A stretch of DNA of 64,000 nucleotides from Perkinsus marinus ATCC 50983 (GCF_000006405.1 NW_003202922.1:28837-92836); one strand, 5' to 3'. Positions 1-12,114 are shown, counted from the first letter of the stretch. Translations and numbers: made by a program. The notes: generated from the letters alone by a model not told the origin.

Positions 1-1853
1 GCTCGCCTTCTTCCTCGGAGAAGGCCACGAGAGGGTCATCGACATAGTTGGCTATATAAACACCGTCCATTGACACGATACGTTCTATGGCCACTTCGCC
101 GTCCTCGTTGCTTGCCTGAATCGCACGATTGCCTTTACAGTGATTGGCCGAGAGTAGCATGGACAGTCGAGGCAATCATCTCTCCCCTGCTTACCACATT
201 GGGCAAGCTAAGAGAGAATAGTGTTCCCGTTGCATCGCTTGCGTAGATGTTGCCAACCTCTCGACCGTTTTTCCACCCGTGATGGACGTGGAGCATGACA
301 AAACCTGTGATTGCAACGCATGCAATGCGAAGGTCTAGGTAGCGCACCGTGGGCGGCGTCGAGGATCGTGTAGCTGTGTTGTTCCAGTGCTACCGGGATC
401 CTCGCTGTAGCGAACGATTTCGCGCCGTTGGCTGATACTTCCAACCGAACGGTGTTGCCTGAGACCTCTTCCTCTGTGAACACTCCGCGAAAGGACCTCA
501 CTGCCGGCCACGGCTTTAGCCACGAAGAGGTAATCCTTGGTCATGACAAACTTGTTGCCACCGGGTATGAGAGTATTGACCGATTGCCCTAAGGAGAGAC
601 CGGTCATGGTACTGTTAATGCTCGTGCGTTGTGAGTTTCGAAATCGAAATCGGGCGGCTTCCATTTCGAATTGAGCGCTACCGTTGTCATCAGTGCACGC
701 AAAGTCGATGTCTGAGAACCATCCGTGGAGATGTGGTTGGTCTCCAGACTTCTTCCTGAAAGTCCGGTATCGTCTTCGTATGCGAAAGAAGTCAATTGAG
801 ACAAACAGGGAACAGCACGTTCACGGCTATAGACTGGAATGACTCGGATCAAGCGAGAAAACCTTTGTGTCGTGATGGAACTTTTATTCGATAACGTCTG
901 GTTTTCTCAGTCGACCTCAAGAGCTTCCTCGGTACATTATGAAGACTTACACATAACTTTGAATAAAAATGTACAAAAACCAACAAAAATTTTCCACAAT
1001 TTTCATTTTCCCATAGTTTCTAGTGAAGATGAGCTCTTGTCCTGTGATCTCACTTGTGATGTGTGAAATATATCCTATTGGCAGATCCGAACTTGGTAGA
1101 TCCCCAACTGAACTGGACAACATATGATGCTACTATAGAGAAAGTCTTGCCACCGTCCTGAGGAAAGGATCCTCGCTCAGCTGTTCGTTGGAGGATTTTA
1201 CACTGGTGCGGTAGAGAGCGTGCTGGCAAGCATTATCAGGATCTCGCTCATGCGTGTGGAGATCGCAGGATTTGCTCCAGGAGGATACGAGAGCCGACCT
1301 GGTGAAGGGATGGGAGATTCGTCAAAGGTCATCGATGTGATCTGGTTCGACTTTGAGTCAGTTGGGTGGAACAAGTACGTATGAAGGCCCTGGTGCTTGA
1401 TAAACCTCCACGACTTGCCTGAATCCTCACTGAGGTAGTGCACCTGTTTCGGCGGCTCTACCGTCGAGGATTAGTGCTGTAATCTTACGTGCTTCACTCC
1501 TACTAGGAGAACGACATTGTTGTCGCTGGGATGCGGTCCAATCAGCTTTATTCGGTCGCTGTCAGCAGGCATCTCATTGACACCAGTTGTTCGCCTGAAT
1601 ACCGCAGTTTCTGTGCGAGTGTAGAGGAGTGGAAGCATCCGTCCAAAGGTCAGCTGAATTCACGAGTCTTACGTGATAGACTTTTGGCCGAGACCATCTG
1701 TTATTTTCTGCCAGGACAGGCCGGAGTCGGGCGACCTTGCAGGCCTCCAGCGTTAGGCTCAGGTTGCTCTCTCGACTTACCTGTACACGTGTCCGTTCTC
1801 TGTCCGGAATAATATGACTTCTTGTTTTTCACCCAAGTACACGATATCGGCTA
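1..1853 (-). CDS. Sortilin / VPS10-domain sorting receptor, partial at the left edge
   Basis: Type I transmembrane receptor family that sorts cargo between Golgi and endosomes. Reading the minus strand from about 1853 downward gives successive VPS10 ten-bladed propeller pieces: IVYLGEKQEVILFRTENG (about 1850-1797), SGLSWQKITDG (about 1725), a blade with VHYLSEDSGKSW (about 1443), GGNKFVMTKDYLFVAKAV (about 560-510), SYTILDAAHG (about 375), NIYASDATGTLFSLSL (about 250-200) and GVYIANYVDD (about 70-40). SEDxGKSW and the last three pieces are typical of VPS10 domains. Exons are split by short introns; one intron holds a MITE (890-1030), and one frame change at 474-501 could be a 28-nt intron. The C-terminal part (10CC module, membrane helix, tail) lies beyond the edge. 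The N-terminus and signal peptide are not resolved. Frame breaks could also mean a decaying copy. Confidence 0.72.
890..1030. repeat. MITE-1 copy (diverged) in a sortilin intron
   Basis: It shows the MITE-1 order: a cttt/ctcagctgagctc-like block, an 'aaaatgtacaaaaaccaac' block, 'aattttccacaattttcat' and 'ttttccca'. It lies between sortilin exons. The ends are too diverged to define exactly. Confidence 0.6.
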
Positions 1854-2219
1854 TCGGACTGTCGGGCGACTGAAAGGTTTTCAATCTTAACGTGTGCTGC
1901 TACTGCGATCGACCCAGCACGAAGTGAGTGGTCGAGGAAATGCTAGCCGAGAGCGAGAGATTTGATATTGCACACGAGCCTGGTCAGTGGCATTCGGACT
2001 GCAATGTAACTCCTAGGGGAAAACATGTCTTACCACATCTTGAATGGCGACCTTGGGTTCGCTCGCAGATGAGGCTTTACATCTAGAGACACCACAGAGA
2101 TGGAAGATGAATACGAACAGCGATACGTCGAACAGCATATGGAGTAAGAAAGGAAACGAGTGGAATAGCTTCAGAGAACCTGCTCGGAATCATCGCAGGT
2201 TCTAGTCCCACATCCGTCA

Positions 2220-2797
2220 TTTTTTCCGTCAATATCGCTTGAAAATCTACATAAGCGAACGAGATGAGACTACTGTGCTCATGTGTTTATCTTCCACCAA
2301 GGAAGTATCCAAATCGCTCCTGTTCATCGTCTGGAAAGGAGATAGGACATGGGCTGATGTGACACCGAAGAATGCGGTTGCTCTCCTTTAATCGTTTACT
2401 GGTACATGGATATTTCTGAGACATCCGATAGACACATCTCACATATCTTGGGGTGAATTACAAAATCCAAGGAGGTTTGTCGCTCGCCCTCAGCAGTTCG
2501 GGTTTCTGGTTGCCTTGGGTTACAGCTTTCACCCGTGTAACAGCTCGGGTTTCTGGTTGCTTTGATAAGAGCTTTCATCTGTATAGCAATTCGGAGTTCC
2601 GGTTGACTTGTCGGGTTTCGGGTGGGGTTTCGGGTTTACCCTTCAACTCTTCTTCCTTGCATTTCGTATATCAACTCATATCTTGGCACACTTCTTGTCT
2701 GCATCTTCGAAGTTTTCCGTTTCATCTTTTTTACCCGGATTTCCAAAAGTGCAGTTCCGACCATGTTGATCTTCCACCCAGCTTCGTTGCTTTCCAA
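2220..2797. other. Intergenic region with a ~48-bp imperfect tandem repeat and telomere-like triplets
   Basis: No supported gene. Around 2497-2610 a unit starting 'tcgggtttctggttgc' occurs three times with decay, each followed by a 'gagctttca..cgtgta' block. It is followed by GGGTTTCGGGTGGGGTTTC (about 2610-2640), which resembles interstitial telomere-like DNA. This is the only upstream DNA between the sortilin start region and the nucleoredoxin gene. Confidence 0.5.
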
Positions 2798-4671
2798 ATG
2801 GTATCACAGTCACTCATCGACCTCTTCGGAGATCATCTTGTTGTTGACGACGGACGCATGGTGGAAACAGCGTCTGCCCTGGAAGGTACCACCGGCCTCC
2901 ATTCCCGTTATCTGCAGTCGATGTTATTCTGCTGTAGGTTGCACAGCAGTTGGGATTTACTTCTCGGCTCACTGGTGCCCACCTTGCCGACGATTCACTC
3001 CCGAATTGGCGCGTAACTATACCGAGCACTACGTCAAGAAGGGTCTTAAGATCGTCTTTGTTTCCTCTGACCGGTCCGAGGCGGCATTCAATGAGTACTT
3101 CAGTGAGATGCCGTGGTTGGCATTGCCTTTCAACGAACGTGGTATGAGAGATAAGCTATCGAAAAGGTCACAACACGTTGACCAGCACACGTGGAACTCT
3201 GTGTGGGTGCAGGTTCAAAGTGTCGGGCATTCCTATGCTCGTCCTTGTCAATCCGGAGGGTCAGACAATCACCACTGACGGTCGTGGTGCTGTCGCTGAC
3301 GACCCAACAGGGGAGGACCTTCCCTGGATTCCAAAGCCGATCACTGAACTACTCCCAAGGAACTTCATCGATAAGGACGGCAAGGAAATCGATAGAGAAA
3401 GTCTGGCAGGGAAACATCTTGGGTTGTAATATGAAGAGATGTGAAGCGGCTGGTGGGCGGAAGTTGGGCTCTTGTAGATATTTTTCGGCGCACTGGTGCC
3501 CACCCTGTAAGAAATTTACTCCCTTGCTGACCTCCTGGTATACACATACACGTCCTAAACTGGCCGACAAGTTTGAAATCATATTCGTGTCAAGTGATAA
3601 CAGTGAGCAGGAGTGAGTACCATTCAGCAATCATTAACGGTTTACTATGGATGCCTGTAGGTATCGTGAGTATCTTTCTACTATGCCGTGGCCGGCAGTT
3701 CCGTATGACCAGCAGGCCGCTAAGGGAGCACTAGAGAAAGCTGTTGGGGTAAGTGGACGAGTTAAAGAGGGATCGGGTTGAATCTCACGTCAGGTGAATG
3801 GCATTCCAACTTTAGCTATTGTCTCTCCCGAAGGCAATCTTATCACCGCTAATGGTCGTGGAATCCCAACTTCTGATCCCAACGGCTGCTTCTTCCCGTG
3901 GATCCCCGAGCCGTTAGGGCATGCACTGCATGTCGTGAGCTAACCACTGGTTATAGGTACCACGATCTTGACGCTAACCCGGACGGAATCAATGATAACG
4001 TATCGGTTTGTATTTTCTTTGGATCGGGATGGGACTGTTCAACTCTAGGCGCCATCAAGAAGGATGTAGTACTCTTTCAACTCTCTAGAATGCCACGCCA
4101 GAGTGGTGATAGTAGTGGTGATAGCAGTGGTGATAGCAGTAATGATACCAGTAGTGATAGTAGTGGTGATAGCAGTAATGATAGCAGTAGTGATAGCAGT
4201 AGTGATAGCAGTAGTGATAGCAGTAATGATAGCAGTAGTGATAGTAGTAGTGATAGTAGTTGTGATAGTAATGGTGATAATTGTAGTGGTGATGGTCATA
4301 ACTCCCGCCGAGTTCGGTTCTCAGAGACAAGTTATATTCAGGTTTTCCATCCAATCGCCGAAAAGTTAGCATCCTACGACGTCAGTCTATACTACTCCAC
4401 CCATTTTGATGGTGAGATAAGCGAACAGATAGCCGGGGCCTGTGGGGATATGGAAGAGCCCGGGGATAAGAAAGCTACTATTCTCGTCATTGACATTCCA
4501 GATCGGGGTGGATACTATTTGTGCGCCGAAAACGTCGTAAGGGCCCTTATGTGAGAGGCTCAGTGTCAAAATTCTCCGTATTGGCTTTAGGAGACGCTTA
4601 CCTTGGCCGTGTTAGAGGAAGCTTTTGAGAAATACCATAAGAAGGATGTCCCACGACTGCAGATGAGCTAA
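2798..4671 (+). CDS. Nucleoredoxin-like protein with three thioredoxin-fold modules
   Basis: Cytosolic/nuclear thiol-disulfide oxidoreductase family (nucleoredoxin/tryparedoxin). Eight exons join cleanly across introns 2886-2937, 3167-3212, 3423-3477, 3613-3660, 3749-3793, 3913-3956 and 4537-4590 (all GT-AG, 44-55 nt). The start at 2798 gives [15 protein letters not shown]. Modules 1 and 2 each carry the active site WCPPC in [10 protein letters not shown] (about 2955 and 3490), then FVSSDRSE / FVSSDNSE and a cis-proline loop ([16 protein letters not shown]). Module 3 (from 3957) has no CxxC, as in animal nucleoredoxin, and ends with [12 protein letters not shown] and a charged tail ending at the 4671 stop. 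A Ser-Asp/Asn repeat is inserted inside module 3. No signal peptide is seen. The family call is firm; the redox partner is unknown. Confidence 0.93.
4100..4292 (+). repeat. Coding (SSxD)n tandem repeat in nucleoredoxin module 3
   Basis: About 190 bp of 9- and 12-bp units (agtggtgatagc, agtaatgatagc, agtagtgatagc) encoding Ser-Ser-(Gly/Asn/Ser)-Asp repeats. It is in frame with the conserved sequence on both sides, so it is an expanded hydrophilic loop and not an intron. Confidence 0.85.
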
Positions 4672-4889
4672 GAATTGCTTATAGTATCACTGGAGAGGTG
4701 GAAGCGTTTATAAAGCCTATCTGATCGGATTTGGAAGAGATTCTTGTTTATGCAGTCGAGCGAACTTGTTTTTCCTAGAGGATGTTCCTATTGCGTTCGG
4801 TATCATCGCTCGACAGCTAAGGGGAAAATGGTGAAGTCGTGGAGTAGCATAGAATGCATCGCCACAGTTCCTTGTGCTCGCCTATTATG

Positions 4890-5349
4890 TTCCGAACTCG
4901 CGGTCGGGGAGTGATGAGGGGCGGCCAACAGGAGGCGCATTTCTGCCTCCCTGCTGTACCACGACGATGTATACTCCCGGGAGTAGCGGGCATCTAAGTT
5001 TTGGGTGTGGACTCAAGATCACTTGCTCAGCAATGTTACTTCAGGATTATACCAAGTCGAGGACAGTGCGAGACTAATTAGGGGGTCTCCGAGTGTGGCG
5101 GTGGGGAATAGTCTCATCCATGTGATTGATTTCCCTCTGATCGAATCAAATATTCCCGCACAAATGTTCCATACCACACCTTGACATCCTTGTAAGGGCG
5201 GATCAATAACGCAATGCACTAGTCTTCCTCTGGACAGCTTTGATAAAGTACATACGATTCAATGGATTGTATTCAATGCAAAAGCTATTCAAGAGTACAA
5301 AGAGGTTATTCGACAATCACTCACGGTCAATTTGAAGAATAAACATTAA
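4890..5349 (+). CDS. Small unrecognised protein gene (at least two exons)
   Basis: Two open segments join across a plausible intron. One segment starts about 4995 and reads SKFWVWTQDHLLSNVTSG then ARLIRGSPSVAVGNSLIH. The other reads from about 5190: GSITQCTSLPLDSFDKVH then WIVFNAKAIQEYKEVIRQ, with stop taa at 5347-5349. The stop overlaps the anoctamin stop on the opposite strand by four bases, so the genes are tail to tail. An upstream exon may include FRTRGRGVMRGGQQEA (about 4890). I do not recognise the family and the start is not fixed. Confidence 0.4.
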
Positions 5350-7667
5350 TCTGTCGAGTGATTTTGCAATGCACGAAGTGAACTCATTCGACTGCTGGAA
5401 CTCTTGCGGTTGCGAAGAACTGCCATCCTAGAAATGAGAGTGTCTATGTCCGAGTCAATTGTATTGATAAGAGTCGCATCCTTCTGGTCTACATCGGGGA
5501 AGGGGATCTCTAGATGGGCGGAAGCTCTCGCGACAATCTCAGCCAGCTCAGTAGACTCGGCCAAAGGAGCTCTCTCTTCTTCTTGCCATTCGTTGGGCTT
5601 GGGGATGGCAATTGCTACGAATACGCGAACAACGACGAAGAACTTCTCCAGGATTATACCCGCACCTAGACGGTGAACCATGGAAGCATCCAGCGCCGCA
5701 AGAGTATCACAATGGACGATGAGGATGAATACGTTGATTGATGCACCAAACAGGACCATACCGTTGAACACGTTGGCCCAGAAGGAGCCCATGGCCTCTT
5801 TTCGTGGATACGGTCTTCTACTCGAATTCAGCTTGATAGCATCAAGACTGAACTCCACCAGATTGTTCATATATGCGAGAATGAATGCAATCGGGAAAAG
5901 AGGACCGAATGCAACCAGTTGAGCTAGTTGGATGGCCATCTCTAAGTATTCACGCCAAAGTCCCCACTCTGGGAGCTCGTGCTGGGCTGCTGCTGTGAGT
6001 GGCGCCAAGTGCTTCCTTTTCGTCATCAGCCGCGCCAGCAAAGTAGGGACCGCTTCAGTGAGTGCTGACACCACCTGCCTAGTGGTGAACATAACTGTGA
6101 CCTCTCGGCTCAAGCGGTTGAAGTCAGAAATGACAAAGGCCATCCAGATGGGCGGGACGAACACGTTGAAGACCTCAAAGATGATAACCTTCGAAGCCTC
6201 CGACGTCATGAAGTTCCTATCGTCGACGTGCCGCTCAATCCGAGTGAGCCAGCTGGCCAACTTGGCGAAAGCCGATGATACAAGTAGACGTAAGAGTGAG
6301 AAGAGAACAGACACTATCATTGGGTCCACCAGGTAAGTTCGCTCGATATGCAACGTCCACATTAGCAGCCCGCATGATCCGAGTAAGGACAGGCCTAGCA
6401 GTACCTGCAAATCACAGGGAAATGTAAGCTCGGGCTTATCTATTTCACAGTGATAGAACCTAGAGTTTCAGCGAGCGACTATCTGGCGACCGTTTATAAG
6501 AACGACGAGTCGGTTCAGGCGCTGTTAATTTAGCAGAGTAAATGCCAACGGGACGGATCCCCTTTCTCATGAAGCCACTATATAGGTGGCAGTAGGGCCC
6601 ATGAAACCGAGCCTCTCCGAATGCCAAGGAGAAAAAGAAGAACCATCAGTACTTACCGCGCTGATCAGTCGTCTCATGACCAAGCCCAGGTGACTCGATG
6701 AGACAGAAGCTTCAACGTAAAGGCTCTGAGTTGGAATGTCTTCGAGTATTTCATCGATAGCGTGCGATCGGAAGTGCTTCAGAGAGGAACGCGGCTTGTC
6801 CCATTGCCGCTTTAATGAGGCTCTGAAGTAAATACCAACATCGACGGGATAAAGCCGATCGAATCCGACTCACTTTTTCGTCACCCATCCCACATCCATC
6901 AGCAGTAGTCCCCACAGGGTTGTCACCCCACTCATGATGATCCATTGAGTGTCCTTACTAAGAGTGTTGGGGAGCGATACGGTGATGCCAAGAAGGGCGG
7001 GCAAAGCTAACCATCTGGTGTAGACCGAGAGGAAGCCGAAGTAGTAGCCTACAGAATCGCCATAATACCTGCAATGATAATAAAGAGCCACGTGCGTGCA
7101 AACGTTTTTCTCATGCATATGCGTAAAGAAAATAATTTCTCGGCGAATATTCGTATGATTTTCTAATACGATAAATGTACTGATAAAAGCACTTTACGTA
7201 CAGTAAACACCATAGTAGTTCGCCTACATGTTTAAATTCCTATAGTCTTTGAATAAACCAGCACTGCGGCGTTCATTGTGCAGTGGGAAGACGTCTCGAA
7301 CGATACCATAGCGTCGAAGCACTCGAACAACCGACACTTCATGCAGCATCGACTCCGTCCTCTCCCGGCCAAACTTCATCGCCTCTGGGACTCGACTGTA
7401 CTTCTCAACGACTTCTTTCACTGCTTCTCTAAGTCCCGCTTCGTCCTCTGCAGTCAGCGAATAGAGGTAAGCCGCAGTCGCCTGTATCTCGACTGTTCCA
7501 TACGTGTCTCCTTGGATCGGACGTTGAAGTTTGAGAAGAAGGAACGACAGTTTCGACTTGGATGACCTCTCCTGTCTACACTCAATGCCTCGTTTCCTTA
7601 GAGCCTCTTTCAAGCACGCTAATAAGCCCGCTGACATACGCGCTGTAAGGGTGATACAGATGGACAT
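5346..7667 (-). CDS. Anoctamin (TMEM16) family membrane protein
   Basis: Ca2+-activated ion channel / phospholipid scramblase family. Four exons on the minus strand: 7667-7228, 7068-6874, 6822-6657 and 6404-5346, with introns of 159, 51 and 252 nt. The N-terminal cytosolic domain ends in VFPLHNERRSAGLFKDY, the family's lead-in to the first helix. YYGDSVGYYFGFLSVYTRW follows, then a helix pair, then VTKKASLKRQWD, equivalent to the family's FWKRR region. The long last exon has at least six hydrophobic segments, including WREYLEMAIQLAQLVAF and ILAYMNNLVEFSLDAIKL, typical of the C-terminal anoctamin domain. Length is about 620 aa, short for the family. Ca2+-site acidic residues were not all verified, so channel versus scramblase is open. 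Confidence 0.88.
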
Positions 7668-8316
7668 CGTACGGGGCTGTCGAACATCTACTATGAAGAG
7701 CAGCTAGCAGGAATAGGAGCTTTCCAACACGACTATTCACCCTATACAAAAAAGAACACTTGATTGTGAATCGACTTCAGTAGAGCTACAGCGATAGGAG
7801 TCAAACACTTGCAGTCATTCAGATTACATTCAGCGACTCTAATCTGAATTCACACTTCCACCGACTCACACCGCCTTCCTATGTTCAGTAACATTCAGAT
7901 ACCATCACAGTTTTCACACCACACAAGCCCGCCCTGATCAGCATGAGCATTAAAAACGAACTACAATGGGACGTAGAATTTCCATGCAAGGCGCTTAGGA
8001 CCGAAGTCGTGAACATCGTATCGGTCTCCTACTTGACAACACTTCCTCAGAGAATCCGAAACGACGCCGCAGAGAGTATGTCCACACAAGGCACCGTGAG
8101 TGAAACATTGCTTCTCCGGCAGCTTGCAGTACGGCTCAATGATAACCGCTAGACAAGGGCTGTGATGATGGCCGGTGTATTAACCAGTTCATGACCTACA
8201 CCCAATGCTGGAGCGGTATCCATAGCGAGTGATAAACCCTGTCATCTTTCCGTGACATAACATAGCACTGTATACTGCTCATTGAAACGCTATATTTCAT
8301 AGTGTTAACGTAAGGC
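7668..8316. other. Intergenic region, no supported gene
   Basis: Lies between the anoctamin start and the CWF19L2 stop. A 69-codon open frame (+, 7943-8152) is present, but it has no recognisable domain and no splice-linked partner. The region presumably holds the anoctamin promoter and the CWF19L2 3' flank. No repeat family was seen. Confidence 0.5.
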
Positions 8317-11300
8317 TCACGCCAGGCCCTTTGCCCAGTCGAATGCTTCGAAGGCTTTCCTCAACACTTTCATATCCTCATTGTATCTGATCAATGACTC
8401 TGCCAAGACAACCGCTTGAAACGAGCTGCCCGAAAATATCATTTTCCAAGTATTGGTAGAGCCTCTGCCATCCAACTCACTTTTCCTCACCACCGTTGCC
8501 AGGCTGATCGTAGTGCACCAAACTGAGCTTGTCGATTTCGAGCATACCAGCGATGGTTTGCTGAGAAAAAAAAGCTCAGGTTCGCCCTGCAGTATGCGAC
8601 TCACCAGCCCATAGTCCCAACGGAACTCCTTTGCCTTGTCGATTATGTGTACTAGGCCCACTTGCAGGCCGAAATCAACGTGCATGTACCTGGGGAGTCG
8701 CTTCCAGATCAACGGCAGCAACATTCACTACGGAGAAGACGGCGGTATTCCCGAACTGCTGACATCGCTCCGCCCTTTGCATTCGACTATTTTCGGCTGG
8801 TTACTCCACGTGTCACCACTCAAGCTCATGCCCTGGCGAAAGTATCTACAACACAGAGGTTCTCGGGAGGCCATCACAGATGATGCGACGGCCTACGACT
8901 CGAGTTCCTTGACCCTGTCGTGTGGTATGGGGAAGCACTGCATAGTCGTATGAGCCCCTCCACCCAGTAGAGCCATCACGTCATCATCTGATCACAGTAC
9001 AGCTAGTGACAACATCACAGACAGAAGCTCACTTTGGGGAGGGGTTTTCACCGTCTCGATGAATACTGGTACGCAAGGAGGGTCCATAGTAGCGTAGTAG
9101 TGTACGAGACATTTCTGAACAGTGTCGGACATTATACACATAAAAGATGACAATATAAGATTATTGAGAAAATTCTCATTGGTATTAGTACATTTCTACC
9201 CTAAATTGTATGTAGTTAAGGAGCTCCTGACCTCAGCTGAGGACTTCAAATTTATATTCCAACACACTTTCGGGAAGGCGAGGTCGACTGCCTATCACAG
9301 CAACTCGGTAGTCAAAGCTATTTCACCAGAAAGCCAAACCGTTGGCGAAGTGAACAGTCATCACAACAGCTCCTCACCTGGTAGTTTCTGATCTCCTCAG
9401 CCGTCTCCTCATCAGCCGTCCTTAGCGATGCACAGTGGTTTTGAGGCACTATGATCACTTGCCCTTGCAGTAGCGTTGACTTGTAGCTGACCGCAACAAT
9501 ACAGTTGAATCTCCCATAGAAAAAACCCCCCGGTACTTGGCCATGCAGATGTATACTCTCGGGCTCACTGCGATTAGCTTCTCCTCGCGATTGCGGGCCC
9601 AGCTCGAGTGCTCCATACCTGAACGAAATATGGAGACCTCAATACACTGAAACTTCACAGGATTCACATCTAAGTTCGGACAGTGTGGGAAATACGCACA
9701 TGCTCAACTGCATATGTTGGTGACACTATGGAAATTCCGAGGAAATTTCGAAGTTGCTGTACATCCGAATTCGTATGTCAACTCCTATAATGAGTGAGGG
9801 AACTCCCGAGCTCAGCCGAGAAAAGCCAACACATATTCCAACACTAAACACACTTGGTGACACGATAGAACTCCTCATAATAAAAGCTTACATAGATCAC
9901 ATTCACGCTGGGTCCTTCTAGCCGCCCGTCTCTCGCCCCTCTCCTCCTTTCTCCTCGTCTCCTCCGACACCCATCCCGTCCCTGATCACAGTCCATCTCA
10001 GCGGTCCGCAGGTCCCCGATGGCCCTACCCCTATATCTACGTTTCTTCTCCCTGGACAGCTCAGCCGGCATGCTCTCCGTAGGATTCTCACCGCCTCCTC
10101 CCAGCTCGGTAGCCCCAAAGTACTCATCTTCATCGGCGCTTCCTTGAAACCGTTTGTTCTTCCTGATATTTTCCGCCAGGTGTTTGTCGTATTCACCACT
10201 TCTGACCCCTCGACCAGCCCTCTCCCTAAAAGAAAAACTCACCCTAGAGCCGTCGAGTAGCCCTCTAAGCACTGTCGAAGGAGCTCCGAGACGTCCATCT
10301 TGTCCTCATCCTTATTATCCTCTCTCGCAGAGAGCATCTTCGCCCGACTCGACCCGGCGCTTCCCAGTGCCTATCCATACCACTCCTCCCTCTCGTATCT
10401 CTACACCCCACTACTACCCCCTGGCCCTTCAGGGTCTCATCGACCACAACCGTCTTAGTCGCCATCAATGAGTTGAGCCGCTCGTACTCCTCCATGTCCC
10501 CAGCTAGCATAGCCCTCATAGCTGCTGCCGAGACCTCGTTGGCATCCAGGCCGTCCGCGTCAACTAAACTCAGCGACGTCAAGTCTATCTCCGACCCCCG
10601 CCCCCCTACTACCTTGCCCCTTAGGACAGGCCTCTTCCCCACGCCCTTCACTTCCGTCTCGCTTACCATGGTACTTATCAGCCAGTTGGGCCAGGTCATC
10701 TCGAGGGGCCCTAAGGAGACTCTTTCTGTCCTAAACTCTTGCCCAACCCCTCACCTGCCGCGTGGTCGGCGCTTCTCCTCCTCCTCCGATCGGCTCCGAC
10801 TCCTACCCCAGCCCCTCCTCCTCCCCTCACCGCGATGCCCAGACCGACCGTCGTCATTATCGTTATGTCTCCTCTCCCTAGAGCTCGTCTCAGAGGCACC
10901 AGAGTCCCGCTCAGACTCCCGTCGCCGTCTCGCTGCCCGAGCTTGCCATCGGCGCCCACCAGAATTGACCAGACAACTGCAAGGAGGCCCCTCAGGACCC
11001 CAAGATCGCCATGGTAGTACCTCTCGGGCAAGGCCCACGGGTCTGTCGCCTTAGTCTTTTCCGACATATGAGCTCGCTCAGAAAGACCTTCATCATTAGC
11101 AAGGTCACTAAAACAGTCCTCTATATGTTTGCTTTCCTCAGCTGAGCCCAAAAATTTTCCTCACGAAATTATGAAGATCCACTCAAAATAAGGGTGGAAA
11201 TCTGCAAAAACCAACAATAATTTCCCGAGATTTTCTCAGAATTTTCCTATTCTCGCCAACACGTGTGCATATCCATCCGCCCTCTACATTTTATTCATGC

Positions 11301-11714
11301 GCTCATCAGATTCCTTCCTGAGCCTCTCCTTCTCAGCCCTCCGCTCCGCCGCCTTCCTTTCCATTCGAGGAACCGCCATTTTTCCTACACCCAATCGACA
11401 GCCTCCCTCACCCCCACATACCACTCCTCACCCATTTCAAACATTGCAGCCAACCGGTCCGCCGTGGGGTCAGCACTGCCACCGGTCATCCACTCGTCCC
11501 GCTTAGGACCCTCCTCACTTCTCGAAGACTCACTGTCCCGTTGTCCAGCCTGAGACGGGCCATTTCGTCATCCACAGTTTCGTTTGCTCTCTACAGAGTC
11601 GTCGCGGGGCTCAGCTTCCACGTCCCTTTCCCGATGGTGATGATGACGATGCTTTGACTTTTTATCCTTTTTAGACTTCTCCTTCACTCCGCTCACCTTT
11701 ACCGCGCCGAACAT
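8317..11714 (-). CDS. CWF19-like protein 2 (spliceosome-associated, Drn1/CwfJ family)
   Basis: Nuclear pre-mRNA splicing factor family associated with intron-lariat debranching. The start at 11714 (MFGAVKVSG) precedes a K/H-rich stretch (KSKKDKKSKHRHHHH). I traced about 15 exons in frame. They include PKRDEWMTGGSADPTADRLA (about 11500), an RS-like tract (about 10960-10760), DANEVSAAAMRAMLAGDMEE (about 10520), KMDVSELLRQERAGRG, then the CwfJ C-terminal domain: a CxxC zinc site (ECDLCMEH) joined across a MITE-bearing intron, VYICMAKYRG, GQVIIVPQNHCAS, PVFIETVKTPP, CFPIPHDRVKELES, LPRYMHVDFGLQVG, ending FEAFDWAKGLA at 8317. The HxxC/HxH-like HIT relic and VDFGL match the family. Introns are 40-65 nt except three expanded by MITE-1 insertions. 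Confidence 0.92.
9119..9268. repeat. MITE-1 copy in a CWF19L2 intron
   Basis: Starts CAGTGTCGGACA and ends ATTCCAACACAC. The internal blocks 'ggtattagtacatttctacc' and 'ctcagctgagga' match the other copies in reverse orientation. It sits between the exon ending EEIRNYQ and the exon starting KCLVHYY. Confidence 0.8.
9681..9846. repeat. MITE-1 copy, nearly complete, in a CWF19L2 intron
   Basis: CAGTGTGGGAAATACGCACA at one end and CATATTCCAACACTA at the other form the terminal inverted repeats. The body has 'gttggtgacactatggaaat' and 'ctcagccgagaaaagc'. It occupies the intron splitting the CxxC zinc site of CWF19L2. Confidence 0.88.
11119..11275. repeat. MITE-1 copy in a CWF19L2 intron
   Basis: Runs from 'tatatgtttgctttcctcag' to 'ccaacacgtgtgcatatcc'. 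It fills the intron between the exon ending ERMNKM/I and the exon DLANDEGLSERAH. Both splice sites of the host intron lie outside the repeat. Confidence 0.8.
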
Positions 11715-11799
11715 GTGAGACCACGGAACCCACCAAAGCTGTGAGTAAGTCACTTCTCGACGGATTCATCATCTACAGTGCGTGCCTATTTGATACTAT

Positions 11800-11995
11800 G
11801 CAAATGTGAAGAATGTGTGTTTCCGTGATCAACGATGCAACAACTTGTCGCTATCGCTTTAACAGGTTACTTTCATCACATCACATGTCCATAGCAATGT
11901 ATATGTTGTTTATGCGATATAGTTCCAGATCGATCTCGAGAAATAACATACATTTCTCACACGCACTGCACAAGAGGGCTCAACCCTAGAGCGCG
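11800..11995. repeat. Dispersed repeat C, copy without the MITE-2 insertion
   Basis: The segment around 11845-11960 (gtcgctatcgc, tcatcacatcacatg, catagcaatg, ttgtttatgcgat, ctcgag) is closely similar to 28615-28850, which carries a MITE-2 at the matching point. It lies just upstream of the CWF19L2 start (11714), so it could be a mobile fragment or shared promoter-proximal DNA. Confidence 0.65.
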
Positions 11996-12114
11996 CCTTG
12001 ACCTACCACTACGCCGATACCATTAGAAAAACCCAAAGAGCCTCTCTACAGAAAAGTACCACTCGGAAGGTCTCTCACTAACGGGGTTATGAATTTTAAG
12101 TAGGGCATAGTAGG

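Noticed and set aside
4045-4372. Minus-strand and +2 frames with Ile/Thr/Val or Tyr/His repeats over the SD tract
   Set aside because: Shadow frames of the coding Ser/Asp repeat of nucleoredoxin.
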